64,000 nucleotides of DNA from Unio delphinus (lineage: Eukaryota > Mollusca > Bivalvia > Unionida > Unionidae): the NCBI GenBank assembly GCA_029339505.1, contig JAQISU010000233.1, positions 625,001 to 689,000 on the forward strand. Reading direction: 5' to 3'. The notes beneath the pieces were generated by a model that saw nothing but the letters and a program-made list of their open reading frames with translations, was not told the DNA's origin and ran no database searches. Within the stretch, counting starts at the first letter, position 1. Each line of letters starts with the position of its first letter. Below, in pieces: positions 60,289 through 64,000 of the stretch. A program made the position numbers and the translations under genes.

Positions 60289-60959
60289 AACAAATTGGTA
60301 TGATGAAGTTCCAAGAATTTCTAAAATCCAGTTATAAATAAGTTTCAAAGTAATGCTGCATTTCTCATGCCAAGTCCCTATCGGAGCCTCTCATATTGTC
60401 CTGCCAGAGACGGTTAAAAACCTATCATCCGGTTAAAGAATAAAAATTGTTCCTTGCATTTCGGCTAATGACATCGTCTGGGATGCAAAACCTGACAGCT
60501 GCACGGTAGCTTCAAATCACATATTTATGTATGCTGCCTCCATACGTCGTGTTATTATATCTTGGATAGTATCGAAAATGATTCTGATACACACTCGCCA
60601 TTCCGAACACTGATATTCATGCGCATCTTGTAGTCTCATACATATGGGTTTACGATATGATGTCTTTTAATCGGACACCATGACTTAGCTAAATGCTGCA
60701 TTCGACGATCATTTCCTGCTTTCATAGAAACATGATTGTTTGATTACCACAGACATTATCAATTCAATAAAACTGAGGAATTAGTGTTTTAACTGTAACG
60801 CTAACACATAACAGTACGACTGATACAAAATTTTGGTACATAAAATCAATGCGTTTGCGTAAATGTCTTTTCCATAATGCATTATCATGTGTACATATTT
60901 TTTTTACTGTCATGGGGTTCTTTTTAACTCGGTCATTATATATGAAACAAAAAAAAGTA
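60289..60959. other. No gene seen
   Basis: Non-coding. Overlapping frames of 97 and 119 codons on opposite strands (60849-61142, 61123-60764) cross the hairpin next door and have no motif. Confidence 0.4.
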
Positions 60960-61073
60960 CCGTATGAACCAAGTACCGCCCATTCGTATAATGTTAGAAA
61001 ATGGACATCTAAATATGCATATATATGTCCATTTTCTAACATTATTCGGATGGGCCGTATTTGTTTTATACGG
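60960..61073. repeat. Long imperfect palindrome (49-nt arms, 16-nt loop)
   Basis: Arms 60960-61008 and 61025-61073 are complementary with three mismatches and three G-T pairs. The 21 pairs nearest the loop are perfect (core ATGTTAGAAAATGGACAT against ATGTCCATTTTCTAACAT). The loop is CTAAATATGCATATAT. Such a structure is typical of a foldback MITE. It could also fold as a pre-miRNA-like RNA if transcribed. No clear target duplication is seen outside the arms. Confidence 0.85.
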
Positions 61074-62203
61074 AAGAGAACATGTATGATAAAAGGAAGA
61101 TTCTGTATTAAATTTTTAATCATCAGAATTATCTGCTTTTGAAATGTAATACGAAACTCAGTTAGGTCTGCCTAGCCCACTTAGGGATGATAAAGCCTTT
61201 TTCAATACAGTTCTCAATCTATAAGTGATAATGGATTTCGTGTTGGTTTAGCACAGCAGGAACGAGAGATTGCCAGAACTATAGATTGTATGTCATTTGA
61301 CACACATTGATATATAATTGTTAAAACTTTTAAGAAATGTCAAATTAACGTGTACTGCATGTGATGTTTTTTTTTTTTTTTTACGGAATACTGATTCTAT
61401 GCATATATAAATCTAGGTTTGCTTTAGCACAGAAAATCGATTGCAGTTTGAACATACGTGTTTCGTAGACTTCCTGACGTTTAATGCATTATGGACAATA
61501 TAATATCCATGTAAGTCGAAAAACGTATACATTATTCAGGTACTTATCAGCGTTTGCCATCATTACAAGCAAATAGGGCGTTGAATGTCTGGTCGTGTAT
61601 AGCCAGCGCAACTGACACTTTTGTATGAGTATTGAATAACACGTTATCTCGGCCAAACGGTTTGAGTGTTTAAAAGCGCATAGTTGTGCGTCGTGCTGGC
61701 TCTGTGAACAACTCCATGCATATTTTATTTTGTTTTAGGTTATTGTTTGACATCAATGTCATTGATATAGCAGAAAATGCATCGTTCAGAGATTTTTTAA
61801 AAATTTTTTTTATTATGTCACAAATATAATGCACGCATATTTGTGGGTATATATACAGCACTACAAACGTTAAAAGCGAACTTGGAAAAAATTTAGTCTT
61901 AAATAACACTTGATTGGTGGAAACATTTTTCAAATTAGAACACAGAATTGATGAAACGAAATTAAAATCAAGAATTCATATTTAGATTACGTATTACTCC
62001 AGGTGTCGCCTATGTCTCACATATTCTTTTCCTCTATAATGCTCTGAGGTTGAGGTTAATATGAAGTTCTATGAACCGGTAAACCTCATAATGACCGAAA
62101 CAAGGATAATTTAGAAAATGTTTGTTATATCAAATGATTTATGCTCATTTTAGTGAGGGACCCTGGGACATTACCTATAGTGGGTTAAAGACTCTGTTCG
62201 CCT
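61074..62203. other. No gene seen
   Basis: AT-rich, with no supported frames. Confidence 0.4.
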
Positions 62204-62265
62204 AGCGTGGATATAAAGTGTGCCAGTAGCTTTACGTGGGTCTGTGGTTGTACCCTAGGCGCTGA
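62204..62265 (+). mobile_element. SINE family A fragment
   Basis: GTGCCAGTAGCTTTACGTGG with GTCTGTGGTTGTACC matches the middle of the copy at 45853 (GTGCCAGTAGCTTTTCGTAG, GTCGGTGGTT). A worn head may precede it from about 62180. No tail. Confidence 0.5.
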
Positions 62266-62944
62266 CATATATAGTCATATGCAGAGAAATGGCCTTAAAT
62301 TCCACAAACAAGCCCAAACCTCTTTTTATTCAACTTTGAAAATAATTATTAAATATATTTCGTTTGAAGTTAAATGTGAAATCGACCGATGTTGCTTATG
62401 CTATTGTCTGTTGTTAGACTAGTTGACTTCATGATGTAATCACATACATTTCGCCATGAATCCATGCAGAGCCACTGTTAAACCAGGGGCACCCGCATTA
62501 TTGTTTTGGGTGGTGCCAAACATGTATTGGTCAGCTATTAAGTTTTATGGATGTATGCCAAAACATACTTAGAAGTAAAATGGAGGATACATAACTGAAG
62601 TACACAGTTGTCTACACAGTTGTCTGGACTATTGAAATCCAAACATCTTTGAAGTTAATCGCTGTTGAGAGGTTGTATAATGTCTTTGCATGATCGATGG
62701 AACGATTTAGGTTTGGCGGTATAAATTTGACGCTATTTAAGGGCATTCACAACGTATTTCAATTTCTATTATATGTTGTTATGTCAGTGATAGCCATTAT
62801 TTTAAGTTATAAAATTGGAAATATTTTTTTTCAAATGGTTGTTTGATTCTTATCAGACTTGAAGCAAACGTTATTAGGACAAGTATGTCACGCAATTGCA
62901 TATTCTAAATTACATTTGTATAATGTTATGTATATCTGAACAAA
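62266..62944. other. No gene seen
   Basis: Non-coding, with no repeats recognised. Confidence 0.4.
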
Positions 62945-64000
62945 ACATGAACATCTACGGTATTTTCAAAGACCTCACAAATGCCTTCGATACGGTCAAA
63001 AGAGATGCACTATGGATCATCCTAGCACCACTTGGTCACCCTAGGAAGTTCATTAAGATGATCAGACTTTTCCACGACGGCATGACGTGACTCTTTCTCT
63101 ACAATGGTGATGTATCTGAGCCAGTATACGCTTATAACAGCGTGTTGCAGGGTTGCGTTCTTGCCCTAGTACCATTCAACCTATTATTCACATGTGTCCT
63201 GAACCATGCTACACCTGATCTCCAGAAAAGAGTGTGCAGAAAGTATAGACTGGATGGCTTTCTCTCTCTTCGACCTTCTCCGTCTGAATGCCCGGTCTTA
63301 AACAAAAGAAAAACTTCTTCTTGAAGCACTTGTCGCGGATGACTGTGCTCTCGTGGCACACATGGAAGCATATCTCCATACTATCGGTACTTGCTTCGTG
63401 GAAGTCTCGATATTCTTCGGACCCACTATCAGTCTGAACAAGACAGAGGTACCTGAGCAACTGTCCATGGTATCATAACTCATCCCCCTGCCCGATTGGA
63501 GACACCCAGCAGAAAGTTGTCGATCACTTCAAGTGCCATGGAAGCATCATATCTCCCGATGGATCGCTAGACAATGAGACGCAAAAGCAGCTGCAGTCAA
63601 TCACTAAGACGTCTCCACTCTTGCGTATTGAGTCACATGAATATCAATCTGTCTACCAAAAAAAAAGGTATCTAATGCGATTGTTCTAACAAGCCTCCAT
63701 TATGGATGTGAGATCACAACGTCCAAGAAGCATGTCAAACAACTTGCGTGCTTCCACACGAGAGCCCTACGTTGGATTTTAGGCGTCAGATTTTAAGACA
63801 TATTGATGAACTTGGAAGTGCTAAATAGAGCTGGATTACCCAGTATCGAAGCGATGGTTATAAGAGCTTAACTCCGGTGGACGGGTCATGTCATCGATAT
63901 GGAGGATTCTTGAATGCCGCGTCAAATTTTGTATGTAGCTCTACTTAGTGGACATATAAAAATCGGTCACCTGGAGAAAAGGTTCAAAGACTCCATCAAG
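62945..64000 (+). mobile_element. Decayed LINE fragment (RT and C-terminal region), runs off the window
   Basis: Plus-strand frames give IFKDLTNAFDTVKRDALW, LGHPRKFIKMIRLFHDGM and LQGCVLALVPFNLLFTCV (equivalent to KQGCVLAP.LFNL). VADDCALVAHMEAYL follows, keeping the two catalytic Asp residues, then LNKTEV and, after further shifts, FKCHGSIISPDGSLDNE. The end of the window reads LEVLNRAGLPSIEAMVIRA and LRWTGHVIDMED. This ORF2 type is abundant in molluscs, cnidarians and many other invertebrates; I leave the clade open. The first half of ORF2 (endonuclease, RT start) is missing, so the copy is 5'-truncated at about 62945. At least five shifts or stops kill it. Confidence 0.85.

Noticed and set aside
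60764..61142. Opposing frames of 119 and 97 codons
   Set aside because: Both run through the hairpin and mirror each other; no motif or splice context.

Overview
This is a stretch of AT-rich animal nuclear DNA: short exons joined by GT-AG introns, microsatellites, satellite-like arrays, SINEs, LINEs and an LTR retrotransposon. There is no bacterial or phage gene organisation. The repeat set (tRNA-derived SINEs ending in AAC repeats, several non-LTR clades, a Gmr1-like gypsy element) and the intron sizes fit a marine invertebrate, most likely a lophotrochozoan such as a mollusc. That assignment is an inference.

Only one host gene is well supported. It is a synaptotagmin on the minus strand (exons at 33472-32634, 29921-29801, 26378-26207 and 24218-23993). 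It encodes a membrane anchor, a linker, C2A, C2B and a C-terminal tail. The exon phases agree at every junction and give about 452 codons of sequence. The first exon, with the start codon and luminal N-terminus, was not found. A second, unidentified coding exon may lie at 22297-22466 on the plus strand, convergent with the synaptotagmin.

Layout. 1-2465: degenerate 97-bp repeats, then a 37-bp satellite. 2870-6540 (perhaps to 7520): decayed minus-strand LINE with endonuclease, reverse transcriptase (RT) and RNase H. 9770-11170: decayed plus-strand CR1/L2-like LINE. 12.1-19.0 kb: a palindromic AAT/ATT tract and 44-, 32- and 45-bp tandem arrays. 19327-19479: hAT-like MITE with an 8-bp target duplication; a second copy is at 8213-8370. 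22.3-33.5 kb: the gene region, whose introns carry a tandem duplication that once spanned a coding exon. 38608-44129: LTR retrotransposon with 2%-divergent LTRs, set in an (AT)n tract. 47733-49712: 23-bp satellite with an exact 897-bp higher-order period. 55-60 kb: SINEs and a zinc-knuckle coding remnant split by a SINE. 60960-61073: long hairpin. 62945-64000: 5'-truncated LINE running off the end.

The most notable points are: (1) the synaptotagmin intron duplication, in which one copy keeps the 121-nt C2B exon and the other has lost that block; (2) the Gmr1-like gypsy element, whose integrase remnants lie upstream of RT and which keeps the edges of each pol domain but has lost the catalytic middles; (3) the 897-bp higher-order repeat. 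I found no new multi-gene system. The rest is non-coding or decayed as far as I can read it.
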